NCBI GenBank assembly: GCA_023205875.1 | Contig: CP060756.1 | Coordinates: forward strand, 1,178,001-1,242,000 | From: Chloropicon primus | Taxonomy: Eukaryota; Chlorophyta; Chloropicophyceae; Chloropicales; Chloropicaceae | Direction: 5' to 3' | DNA length: 64,000 bases | In this document: piece by piece, positions 9,994-18,550 of the stretch | Position numbering within the stretch: the first letter of the stretch is position 1 | Layout of the letters: each line of letters begins with the position of its first letter | The notes under the pieces: model-generated | Database searches by the model: none | The model's input: the letters and a program-made list of their open reading frames with translations, nothing else | Told to the model about the DNA's origin: nothing | Translations under genes and position numbers: made by a program

Positions 9994-10599
9994 ATGCCGC
10001 GGGACAGCACGACCTTGACGTTTGTGATCGTGGGAGGGGAGACCCCGATATATGAGTGCGAGATCAAAGCAGGAGCAAAGGTGAGTGGAAGGAGTTGGGG
10101 GAGAGGAGCGTGCGCTCGCCGTCGGCATCACGACGGTTGTCGTCGTGTCGTCGTTGTACTGACCGGAAGGTTTGGACTTGCAGAAGGAAGAGACTGTGAA
10201 CTATCTGCACGAGTTCGTGCTGCATGCGTCACTGGACAACGTCGACGAAGCGATATGGACGACGCAGTCTTGTTACTTGAAGCAAGTGGATCGTTACTAC
10301 GACCTCACGGTGTCAGCTTACGCGACGAGCAGTCTCGTGAAGTTCCTCCTGCTCCACGACTCGAAGAACGACGACGGGATAAGGAGCTTCTTTCACGACA
10401 TACACGAGTACTTCATAAAGGTAAGCCGGCGAGCCTCGTCCCCGCGGGCGTTTGGTCACTGAACTCTTGGACCTCCTCTCCTCACGCTGCTCCTTTGCTC
10501 CAGATTATGCTCAACCCTTTTCACACGCAGACCACGAAGATAACTTCGAAACATTTTGACGAGAAGGTCAAGCTTCTGGCGCAAAAGTACCTTCTGTGA
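9994..10599 (+). CDS. TRAPPC2: TRAPPC2/sedlin, TRAPP vesicle-tethering complex subunit (three exons)
   Basis: Exons 9994-10080, 10184-10420 and 10504-10599 join in frame to 139 residues. The protein aligns along its length with sedlin (yeast Trs20): FVIVGGETPIYECE at the N-terminus, LHEFVLHASLDNVDEAIW, YLKQVDRYYDLTVSAYAT, FLLLHDSKNDDGIRSFFHD and the closing NPFHTQTTKITSKHFDEKV. It is a longin-like-fold core subunit of the TRAPP complexes that activate Rab1/Rab11 GTPases in ER-Golgi and Golgi traffic. The introns are 103 and 83 bp, both GT-AG. A GA repeat lies just upstream of the start. TGTAA occurs about 90 bp after the stop. Confidence 0.95.
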   Translation: MPRDSTTLTFVIVGGETPIYECEIKAGAKVSGRSWGRGACARRRHHDGCRRVVVVLTGRFGLAEGRDCELSARVRAACVTGQRRRSDMDDAVLLLEASGSLLRPHGVSLRDEQSREVPPAPRLEERRRDKELLSRHTRVLHKGKPASLVPAGVWSLNSWTSSPHAAPLLQIMLNPFHTQTTKITSKHFDEKVKLLAQKYLL

Positions 10600-10733
10600 G
10601 TCGGACCCGACCTCGCTTCTCCGCCGGGAACACTTGGAGGGGCGTCGTCGGTTCGGGGCGTCGTCGGTTCACACTGTCACAAGCTATCAAATGATGATGA
10701 TTGTAATTTTACTAAATAATAAAATATCCTTAG

Positions 10734-11942
10734 TTACACAAGAATGGTGGTGCTCTCCTCCCGGTACCTGTCGAGAATCAGCTTCTCCAAACTCAGGACC
10801 AGTGGGTCGAGAGGGGTGAAACTCTTCGACTTGGCCACGCCGTCCTCGGTGGTGTACACGATCTCGGACACCGGGAGCAGGAGCCGGGAGGTGCTGGAAA
10901 TGAAGCACCCCTGCCAACTTTCCATCTCCTGCACGCTGGGAGGCCGCGCGTCCACGTCGATGCTCTCCTTCTCGCACTCCTCGAGGAGGAGCTTCCTCAC
11001 CGTCCCCTCCAGGATGCCCTCCCCCGCTGTCTGCACTTTGTTGTCCTTGACGACGTAAAAGTTCGTTTGCAGACCCTCGAAGAGCCTTCCCTCGTCGTCC
11101 TTCAGGATGACCTCGTTGCAGTCCTCCGGCATGGCCAGCTCGAGGGCCCTCCTCTGCCTCGCCCACTCGCTGTCCTTCGCCAGGGCGTTCTTCCTGGGTT
11201 TGCCCCCGATCTGGACCTTCACCGGCTGAGCCGGGCGGTCCCCGAGGGGCGTGACGAGGGTGAAGATGTCGAAGTCCCCCCCCTCGTCGCTCGGCTCCCA
11301 GGTCAGAAGCAGGGTGATCTTCATCTCCACGTCCCCGCCGTTGCACTCCTTGAACCGGGACATGCCCGCGCCCATGGACTCCGCGACTTTCGGCCTCAGG
11401 CTGTCGCTCGACAGGAAATCCTCGAACCTTCCCAGGTTCTCCAAGCGCCCCTTCTCCTCCCTCTCGCTCTCCAGCATCAGGGCGGCGCTCTTCGCGAGGC
11501 GCTCCACGTGGGCCTCGAACTCGAAGACCGCGCTCGAGTCGACCGACCGGGCTCCCGTGTAAGCCCCCCTCTTGCCCTGGACCAAAAAATCCTTGGCGGA
11601 TTCGTGAGGGTACGGAACGCACTCCGCGTTGTGCACGTACACCAGGCTGGGGTCCATCTCCTCGAAGTCCTCGTCCACCGCCTCCGCCGTCAGCGAGCTG
11701 AACGCCCTTGCTCCCCTCCCGGAACCAAGTCCACTCGCCCGAAACCCACTGCTCGACGACGACGCGAATGACGTCGACGCCGTGAAGACTTCCAAGGAAG
11801 ATCCCGTTCGAAACGACCCGAGTCCCGGTCGCCCTTCCTCGATCCTGCGCAGGCACGAGCCAAACCGCAAGACCTCCTTCGACCGCGCCCTCCCACCGTG
11901 TGCGAAGAACCTCCTCAGGGCGGTCTTCAGACCCAACTGCAT
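10734..11942 (-). CDS. Class IV PLP-dependent aminotransferase-like protein
   Basis: A 402-residue protein of the branched-chain aminotransferase / aminodeoxychorismate lyase fold. The C-terminal 200 residues carry the class IV pattern: PRKNALAKDSEW, where the lysine probably corresponds to the PLP-binding site, then CNEVILKDDEGRLFEGLQTNFYVV and the GILEGTVRKLLLEE segment. The closest group known to me is the eukaryotic 'D-amino acid aminotransferase-like' family, whose substrate is poorly defined. The first about 75 residues (rich in R, S, A and hydrophobic residues) look like an organelle-targeting leader, mitochondrial or plastid. I take ATG 11942; the frame is open further upstream but has no ATG there. 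Confidence 0.75.
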   Translation of the reverse strand: MQLGLKTALRRFFAHGGRARSKEVLRFGSCLRRIEEGRPGLGSFRTGSSLEVFTASTSFASSSSSGFRASGLGSGRGARAFSSLTAEAVDEDFEEMDPSLVYVHNAECVPYPHESAKDFLVQGKRGAYTGARSVDSSAVFEFEAHVERLAKSAALMLESEREEKGRLENLGRFEDFLSSDSLRPKVAESMGAGMSRFKECNGGDVEMKITLLLTWEPSDEGGDFDIFTLVTPLGDRPAQPVKVQIGGKPRKNALAKDSEWARQRRALELAMPEDCNEVILKDDEGRLFEGLQTNFYVVKDNKVQTAGEGILEGTVRKLLLEECEKESIDVDARPPSVQEMESWQGCFISSTSRLLLPVSEIVYTTEDGVAKSKSFTPLDPLVLSLEKLILDRYREESTTILV

Positions 11943-12227
11943 GACTCGCTCGTTTGAGGCCGCCCTCGTCTGCCAGCGATCTGCCAAGCGAATGCGTGGG
12001 GGCCACAAACGGAAAATCTTGTCGCGTCCTTTCGAGGTTGCCGATGGACCACATTATCCAAAAAAAGAGAGATGATGGACAGAGCCAGGAAGTTGCTTGT
12101 TTGTGTTCCCCCCGGCAAGCAAGAGAGTGGCGGGGCGTCCTGCCGTGGTGCACCTCGAAGGCGACACCCCCCCCCCCAAAGCAAAGGAGGTTGGTTGGCC
12201 TTGGTCCCCGGACCAAACCCAAATAGA

Positions 12228-13985
12228 TCAAATTTCGTCATGAAAGTCCTTGGCGGCTTCCTCCGACCCCCCCAGCGCGGAGACGACGTCGCTCATGACG
12301 TCCTTCTTCTTCTTGCTGAAGGGTGAGGGGCCCTCCCCCGGGATCTCGACATGGCGCATGGAGTGGTACGTGTGTATGAAGTCCAAGACGTCCTGCCGGC
12401 TGGTGGCGTCGCCCCCGAACCAGTACGGGAAGTCCTTGTACCTCGCCGAGACGTACTTCATCGCGGGGATTCGCCCGACGCTCTTTCGCGAGACGACAGG
12501 GGTGAGGACGACGTCCACCTTCACGATGGTGAGCTCGCTCTCGAGGAGGCCGTCGAGTTCCCCGCTGCGGACCAGGGACTCCAGCAAGTGCTCCAAGGCC
12601 AGCGCGTGGGTGCACCATCTGGCCGTGTACACGATCAGAGTGTCCTTCCACGACCTCTTGAGGACCTTGCCGTACGAGACTTCGCTCACCTCGCGCACGG
12701 TGCTCTCGTCAAGGCCCCAGTAGCTCTTCTGGTTCTGCGCGTGCATCTCGTACCGGGACAGGAGATCGTCTTCCTCTCCGTCGTCGCTCGTTCTGAGTCG
12801 GACTTCGTTGGCCTGGTCGTCGCCATACGCGCTGCCGTCCACGCAAAAGTGGTTCCTCTCGCCGCCGCCCTCCGCCCCTTGGTGCCTCAGGAACGCCTCT
12901 ATCGTGGCTTGCATGCTGCGTTCCGTCAGGGGAGTCAGCTGACTGTGAGCCACCTTGAGAGACTTGTCCTTGGACACCACTGCTAGCGCGGGCAACTCCA
13001 GCTCGGACAGCCCGCTCTCCTGCATGATGGTGGTCCTGCCGCTCTCGGTCGCGACGGACGATATCGTGAGGAAGGACAGCTCGTCGTGGTCCTTTGCTAT
13101 CTTCTCAAGCGACGCTCTTGCTTCCCCCGCGCCCTCCTCCTCCCCCCCCGAGTCGTAGAAGAGGTAGACGCGGTCCGAGCCCCTGGATTCGTACCTGTAG
13201 TAAGTCAGCATGGACAAGTTGCCCACGAGAGGGAACCCGTGGTGGTCCAAGAAGCTTTGGACCTCGGAAATGTTTCCTTGGTCGCCCGCGTATTGGATGG
13301 TGTAATTCCACTTCTTCGTGATGAAGATGGAGGGAAGGTGGTGGTCCAATCCAAAAGACTCTGAGATCTCTTTGGCCTTGGAGGCATCCCCGGTCACGGC
13401 CGCGAACGGAATGTGGCCCCTTAGCCGCTCGCCGAGGCGTTGGAAGACCTCGCTGGCGCCACCTGCGCTCGGGAACAGGCCACAGGCCACCATGCCCCTC
13501 TCGTCCACAAGCTTGTCCAGGTCGCCCCTCCTCTTGACCTTCCTCACTGCGGGCCCCCTGAAGCCCAGTACGAACGGAACGAGCGAGTCTTTCGTGCGAT
13601 ACCCCTGCAGGTCCTCTCGCGACGAGGTCACTTCCCTCCCGTTCTGAAACAAGACCAGAGTCGGCGTCTGCCTCACCCTGTACTTCTGGTTCAGCTCGTG
13701 GGCGTTCCTCGAGTCGATCTTCACTACGCTCGCTTTTCCGACGAGTTCGTCCGCGGCTTCCTCAAGCACCGGCTCCAACAGCTGGCAGTGCGCGCAGTCC
13801 GGAGAGTAAAACTCGACGAGGAGCAGCTTCTTGTGGTTCTCTATGGCCTTTGGAAGGCTGAGGGCGTCCAACTCCAAGATTTTCAGACAGGCCGAGGGCC
13901 GCGGGGCCGCAACCAAAGCGAAAAACAGCGCCAGCGCGATCGGGAGACCGGGGTACTTTCCCCCCCGACGCGGCAGCTCAGCCAT
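12228..13985 (-). CDS. PDI-like ER thioredoxin-fold protein with non-standard active site
   Basis: A 585-residue secretory protein. A signal sequence occupies about residues 12-34. The first thioredoxin domain has FYSPDCAHCQLLEP, a CAHC motif in place of CGHC, followed by the cis-proline region (RQTPTLVLF). The middle is thioredoxin-like without active cysteines. A last thioredoxin-like domain has ARWCTHALALEH, where the second cysteine is lost. The C-terminus is FHDEI, close to the HDEL/KDEL retrieval signal but with a final isoleucine. It is likely a soluble ER-lumen redox protein or chaperone with one dithiol site. It is clearly different from the canonical PDI at 21244-22827. Start ATG 13985. 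Confidence 0.75.
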   Translation of the reverse strand: MAELPRRGGKYPGLPIALALFFALVAAPRPSACLKILELDALSLPKAIENHKKLLLVEFYSPDCAHCQLLEPVLEEAADELVGKASVVKIDSRNAHELNQKYRVRQTPTLVLFQNGREVTSSREDLQGYRTKDSLVPFVLGFRGPAVRKVKRRGDLDKLVDERGMVACGLFPSAGGASEVFQRLGERLRGHIPFAAVTGDASKAKEISESFGLDHHLPSIFITKKWNYTIQYAGDQGNISEVQSFLDHHGFPLVGNLSMLTYYRYESRGSDRVYLFYDSGGEEEGAGEARASLEKIAKDHDELSFLTISSVATESGRTTIMQESGLSELELPALAVVSKDKSLKVAHSQLTPLTERSMQATIEAFLRHQGAEGGGERNHFCVDGSAYGDDQANEVRLRTSDDGEEDDLLSRYEMHAQNQKSYWGLDESTVREVSEVSYGKVLKRSWKDTLIVYTARWCTHALALEHLLESLVRSGELDGLLESELTIVKVDVVLTPVVSRKSVGRIPAMKYVSARYKDFPYWFGGDATSRQDVLDFIHTYHSMRHVEIPGEGPSPFSKKKKDVMSDVVSALGGSEEAAKDFHDEI

Positions 13986-14328
13986 CTTGCCGAAAGATCC
14001 CGCCTTTAGAGATATGCTGGACGGCGACGCCTCTCGCGCCTCCCACCAACGCGAGAAAGTTACTGACAGCTGCCTCTCCCCCTTCCGCGCGCGGGAGATT
14101 GAAGCAGGAAGGAGATTGTTTGGGTTTCCAAGGAGAGGCGGGGGGGGGGGAGGGGAAGAACAAGAAGCAGGAAGGTGTTTGGACCGTTTTTCCTCTCTCG
14201 ACTTTGCAGTCGCATCAACGAATATTTAGACTTTCTTTTTATACCTGGTTTTACATATTTGAGGTCCAGCCCATGGACTGTGGACCACACGACCAGCTTC
14301 AACCTTCTGCGGTTGGGAGTGACTGCGG
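13986..14328. other. Intergenic spacer with G-run
   Basis: 343 bp between two minus-strand genes; it holds the PDI-like gene's promoter and the RRM gene's 3' end. A poly-G/GGA stretch lies at about 14138-14158. No exon is seen. Confidence 0.5.
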
Positions 14329-14401
14329 TCACTGACCTTCGACCCTATCTGGCAACACCGCAGACTGGGTTCGCAGTCCTCTGCCTCGCACGCCCTGCTG
14401 C

Positions 14402-14436
<35 letters not shown>

Positions 14437-15579
14437 CGGCGGCGGAACCTGTTGATCATAAATGGCTGGAGGTGGTGGCTGTGGAAGCACCTGCGGGATT
14501 TGTGCGTACATGGAGTACAAGGACGCCCCGCCTGGAGGAGCCTGGACCGCCCCCATCTGCTGGTTCGGCGGCGTCAGCACCGTTGGACCCTGCACGGAGC
14601 CTTCGTGGTACGGGTACGTTTCCATAGGCATGCCACCTGGAATCACCTGCGGAAAGTACCCCGGAATCACCTGAGGGGGATAGGAGTACATCTGCGGATA
14701 GGTGTACGGGTTCATGTTCATGTTCATGTTCCTCATGTTCATCCTCCCCATGCCTCCGTTCCCCCCCCTGTGCATGTGGCTCGCGGACTTGTTGTTCCTC
14801 ATGGCCTTGGTGGGGTAACCCTTGCTCTGCTGCCTCGGCGTCGCGGACTTCACCTCGACCAGCTTGCCCTTGAGCTCGTGGAACCTGCTCTTCGCGAAAA
14901 CCTTGTCGTAGGTCTCCTCCGTTGTGAAGGTGATGAACCCGAACCCCCTCGACCTCCCGGTGAGGTGGTCCTGCAAGATCTGAGACTCGGAGATCTCCCC
15001 GAACTGCTCAAAATACTTCCTGAAGTCTTCGTCCGTCGTGTCTGCGCTCAAGCCCCCGACAAACACTTTTCTCCGGGTGGGCCCGGCCTGCGAGCCCCCC
15101 CCGGGGCTGCTTTCCCCGGGAGCCGCGGAGATCTTAGCCTCCACCACCCTGCCGTCGATCGTGTGCTTGTGGTTGCAGGCCTCCTCCGCCTCCTTCTTCG
15201 AGCCGAGGGTCACGAAGCCGAAGCCGCGGGAGCACTGCGTTCGGGGGTGGCGCATGATGCTCACCTCCACGATGGTCCCGTATCCCTCGAACGACTTCTT
15301 TAGGGACTCCTCCGAGGTCTCCCACGCCAGCCCCCCCACGAAGAGCTTCACCGGCCCGCCCCCCACGTCCTGCCCCTCCACGTCCTGCCCCTCCACGTCC
15401 TGCCCCTCCACAACCTTGAGGCCCGAGAGGTCCAGAACCTCCGCGGGATCTTTCTGCGCCTCGGCGCCTTCCGCCCCCTCGGCCGGGGTCTCCGCGGGGA
15501 CAACACCGTCTCCCGCCCCGCGGTCGCCCCCCCACACCGCGCCGTTCCCCTCCACAACCAAAACCTCCTCGTCCGACAT
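14329..15579 (-). CDS. RNA-binding protein with two RRMs and Q-rich tail (Musashi/hnRNP A type)
   Basis: A 416-residue protein. The acidic N-terminus contains three tandem VEGQD units. Two RRMs follow: the first with RNP2 KLFVGGL and RNP1 CSRGFGFVTL, the second with KVFVGGL and RSRGFGFITF. The spacing is as in hnRNP A/Musashi/DAZAP1 proteins, which bind mRNA 3' UTRs and regulate splicing, localisation or translation. The tail is rich in M, N, P, Y and Q, with a run of 13 glutamines near residue 385, typical of condensate-forming RNA-binding proteins. I start at ATG 15579 (MSDEEV). The frame stays open to about 15771, but that part is repetitive leader-like sequence (GAAAC repeats) and is not needed for any domain. 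Confidence 0.85.
14397..14440. repeat. CTG/CAG trinucleotide repeat encoding polyglutamine
   Basis: An almost pure (CTG)n array on the plus strand (with one TTG) codes for 13 consecutive glutamines in the RRM protein on the minus strand. It continues into a short CGG array that encodes prolines. Confidence 0.9.
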
Positions 15580-16513
15580 ACCGCAAAGCAAGCGACGCAC
15601 GGAAAACACCCTCGCCTCAACGAGCGAAACGAAACGAAACGAAACTCTCTCAAGCCCCCGCGCAACCAGCACCAATTTTCTCTCGACCGCTGGGGTCGCA
15701 ACCCCAGTCTCCCCTCGCTCGCTGAGCTCCTGCCGCTCGCTCGCCTCCTCTCTCTGGTGCTCTGGCCACAAACCTCTCGGGGTGGAACAGAAAATCCATT
15801 CAATTTTCTGAGAGAGCGAAACTCATTTTTTTTTGCGGCGAGGCTGAGGCCGAGGAAGATAGGGTTTGCCCCCAGAGATTGAGCTGGCAGATGGATCCGA
15901 GGCCGACCCCTCAATGTGACATGATGATCATACCTTGATGGGACGTTGGAGGCAAAGGGATTTGGGGGGTTGTGCAATTGCACGGGCGGGCGCTTCCTCG
16001 GCTGTTCCGCCTCCTCGATTGCGCGACGGTGGTGGTGCTGCTGTTGCCTGCTGTGAGTCACAGCCCGTGAGTGGACCCGGCCCCCGAGCGAGGCAGAGAG
16101 GGCGAGGAGCCCATCGATCGCGAGATCTCACAATGGGGAATGATGGGGAATAGCAAGTGCGCGCAGGAATCTGCCTGCGGGCTGGGGCGAAGAAAAGTTG
16201 CCCCGGGGGCGACCGCGCCGACCTCTCACGTCCTCGTGAGAGGAGTCTCTCGGGCAGCAGCCGGTGAGAGGGAGAGGACCCCGCAGGCAGGGTGACCCCT
16301 CCTCTGCACCTCTCTCTGGACCTGGGGGCTCGCGCGTCCCGGGTAACGAGGAGGCCTCCGTTTCGCGACCCGAAGTCCCACACAATGTTCTGCTCTATAT
16401 AAAAATTAAAGTGCTTCTTCTCTCGTTGGACTCGTTGGACCTCGCACCCAGACGGCCAGCCTGCGCTGGCGTCCTCGTCGGGGCTCGAAGCCCCGCCTCG
16501 GAGAGCACACCTC
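15580..16513. other. Long gene-free spacer with several hairpins
   Basis: This 934-bp space lies between two minus-strand genes and has no supported exon. It contains an unusual number of short perfect inverted repeats: 15972-15983 (GTGCAATTGCAC), 16050-16064 (7-bp arms, 1-nt centre), 16222-16243 (9-bp arms, TCCT loop) and 16479-16495 (7-bp arms, CGA loop). A TATA-like word (TATATAAAA) lies at about 16394. It includes the RRM gene's promoter and the 3' end of the ATP synthase subunit gene. A structured RNA gene is possible but I recognise no family. Confidence 0.4.
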
Positions 16514-17208
16514 TTAGTGGGCACCAGGATTTCTGTATTCTGCTCGTCGTGGTGGTGGTGGTTTTCGCACAAACGCATGGACGCCAAACAAAAGTTCACG
16601 CGGAGGTCAGCGAGGAGAGAAAAGGGAGGGATTGCTCGCGACGGATTGCTCGCGACGGAATTCGTGCGAACGGAGGGGCCGGTGCCCACCACTTACTTGA
16701 CTTCTTGATATCCTCGTCGGTGACGCCGAACGCTATGCTGGTGAAGATGGCCCCGGTCACGGCGAAACCCACCACGAAAGGCCAGCTGCGCGAAACGGGA
16801 AACAGGGAAGACGAAGAGGGGAGTCACGGCGTCAGTCTCGGTCCAAAAAACTCAAAATCCTTCGGTGGCTCCAAGCGAGCGAGTGAAGCCGACCCCTCTT
16901 TTCAAGAACGCAATTTCGACACCCCGGAACGACGGAGAGAGTGCTCTGCCGGGAGGGCGCGGAAATCTCGAGGCGCCTCTCCGCCGGCCGCGCGGGGGAA
17001 ACGCCAAACCCGCACTCGATTTCTTCCCTTCCGCGCCTCTCTCCTCGAGAGAAGGCTCTCAACAAGTCCCCTCTCTCGAAACCCATTCCTATCCCTTCCT
17101 CCGGTTCGTAAAAAGAAACCAACCGCTTTTCGAGAACACTTACGTGACCCTAAGCTCCCTCTTAATGGTCCTCAGCCATGGCTCTACCGATACGCTTGGA
17201 GGTGGCAT
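16514..17208 (-). CDS. Mitochondrial ATP synthase 6 kDa subunit, plant type (three tiny exons)
   Basis: Exons 17144-17208, 16697-16785 and 16514-16539 join in frame to a 59-residue protein: a short N-terminus with EPWLRTIKREL, one membrane helix (WPFVVGFAVTGAIFTSIAFG), then VTDEDIKKSKYRNPGAH. This matches the plant 6 kDa membrane subunit of F1Fo ATP synthase (PW...F.REW..NWPFLVGFAVTG...EED..KS), thought to be the counterpart of yeast subunit i/j (Atp18). Introns are 358 and 157 bp with GTAAGT donors and CAG acceptors. No single exon is long enough to be caught as an ORF, so the gene is easily missed. Start ATG 17208; divergent from DCP2. Confidence 0.82.
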
Positions 17209-17321
17209 TTTGTCCTGTACGCAAGTCCTTCGAAGCTCCCTCTCTCGTTCGCAAACCAAGTCAAGTTCAAGTCACCTGCGCCGCTTCCCCTTTGTCAAAC
17301 CCTATTTTCTTTTCTCCAGAC

Positions 17322-17372
17322 CAGAGAGAGAGAGAGAGAGTGAGAGAGAGAGAGAGGAGAGAGAGACAGAGA
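17322..17372. repeat. GA dinucleotide repeat upstream of DCP2
   Basis: A GAGAGA-rich run lies in the 5' leader of the DCP2 gene, about 70-115 bp before the start codon. Similar runs precede TRAPPC2 (about 9955-9980) and occur in RPN7 intron 1 (about 35640-35680), so GA/CT runs at gene starts are a general habit of this genome. Confidence 0.85.
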
Positions 17373-17436
17373 GAAAGACAAAGAGGAGGGGAAGTTTTTG
17401 GGGTGGAGCGGTCTTGAGGAGGAACCTTCCAGCACC

Positions 17437-18384
17437 ATGAAGCCAGGGAAGGACGTGTTCAATGACCTGTGCATGAGGTTCGTCCTCAACTGCCCGGAGG
17501 AGGAGCTCCAGTCGTGGGAAAGGCTTCTGTTTCAAGTGGAGCAGGCCCACTGGTTCTACGAGGACCACATAAGGCGGGAGAACACCAAACTGGAGACGTA
17601 CAAGCTGAAGAGCTTCGCCAAGACCCTGTTCTCGGAGTGCAGCGTGCTCAAGCCGTACAAGGAGCAGGTGGACGAGATCATGTCGCAGTTCAACGCGTAC
17701 AAATCACTTGTGCCTGTGATGGGGGGCATCATACTGGACAAGGAGATGGAGCACTGCTTGCTGCTCAGAGGGATCAAGAGTTCGGGGACTTGGGGGTTCC
17801 CGAAGGGGAAGCTAGATCAGAACGAGGAGGACATCCACTGCGCGGCGAGGGAGGTGCTGGAGGAGACGAGCCTGGACATAAGCGACATGGTCTCGGAGGA
17901 GAACTCGATCGAGATCAACGTGAAGAACCAGAGAAGGAAAATGTACATCGTTTCTGGGGTCGACCGGAACACTCTGTTCGCTCCGAAGATGCGTGGCGAG
18001 GTCGGCAAGTACGCCTGGATGCCAATCAGCGGGCTCCCGTCGAAGGGCAACAACGAGGGGGCCGGAGTGATGACTCAGGACGACGGGAGGTTCAAGTTCT
18101 GGCAGGTGTGGAGGTTCGTGAAGCCGCTCAGGGCTTGGATCAAGAGGCAAAAGCAGAAGTCCAAGGAGAAGTCCAAGCTCGTGGTGCTCAAGGGCAAGGT
18201 GCCGAAGAAGAAGGAACCCGCGACGGTGACGATTGCCGCCACAACTACAACCAGCAGCAGCAGCCCCGCCAGCAAGAAGGATACGCCGCCCCCCACACCC
18301 CCAAGCGGGGACGACCCTCTCCTGGACTTCACGTTTGACAAGGAGAGCATCATGAACGCTTTTAGCTTGGTGGCCGAGGCGTAG
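17437..18384 (+). CDS. DCP2: mRNA decapping enzyme DCP2 (Nudix hydrolase)
   Basis: A 315-residue catalytic subunit that cleaves the m7G cap and commits mRNA to 5'-3' decay in P-bodies. Residues about 1-85 are the DCP2 box A domain (FNDLCMRFVLNCPEEELQSWERLLFQVEQAHWFYEDHIR). A Nudix fold follows, with GTWGFPKGKLDQNE and the catalytic helix AAREVLEETSLD. Box B contains FKFWQVWRFVKPLR. The C-terminal tail is short, with a T/S-rich low-complexity stretch and a D/F-rich end. The first true ATG in frame is 17437, in the good context CACCATGA. Confidence 0.97.
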   Translation: MKPGKDVFNDLCMRFVLNCPEEELQSWERLLFQVEQAHWFYEDHIRRENTKLETYKLKSFAKTLFSECSVLKPYKEQVDEIMSQFNAYKSLVPVMGGIILDKEMEHCLLLRGIKSSGTWGFPKGKLDQNEEDIHCAAREVLEETSLDISDMVSEENSIEINVKNQRRKMYIVSGVDRNTLFAPKMRGEVGKYAWMPISGLPSKGNNEGAGVMTQDDGRFKFWQVWRFVKPLRAWIKRQKQKSKEKSKLVVLKGKVPKKKEPATVTIAATTTTSSSSPASKKDTPPPTPPSGDDPLLDFTFDKESIMNAFSLVAEA

Positions 18385-18550
18385 ACCCTTCCCGCGTCGT
18401 CGTGTACAATTATTCGTGTAGAATAAGGCGGAAGCAAAATTAATATTACATTGTTGATACACTCGCTTGCTGAAGTTGCTTGTCTTCTGCCAGCCTTTCA
18501 TTTAAGGCTCTCATATCATCTGTCAACCCTGGAATGAATGTCTTGCTTGG

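Noticed and set aside
15580-15771. N-terminal extension of the RRM protein
   Set aside because: The frame is open but crosses GAAAC repeats and T/C-rich leader sequence; the acidic N-terminus with ATG 15579 is sufficient.
16335-16375. Minus-strand sequence CGCGAAACGGAG, reminiscent of the SRP RNA helix 8 loop
   Set aside because: The adjoining AGCA and symmetric-loop bases are missing and no flanking SRP-like stems are found.
16264-17343. Long plus-strand frame between the RRM and DCP2 genes
   Set aside because: It runs antisense over the spliced ATP synthase subunit exons and has no motif.
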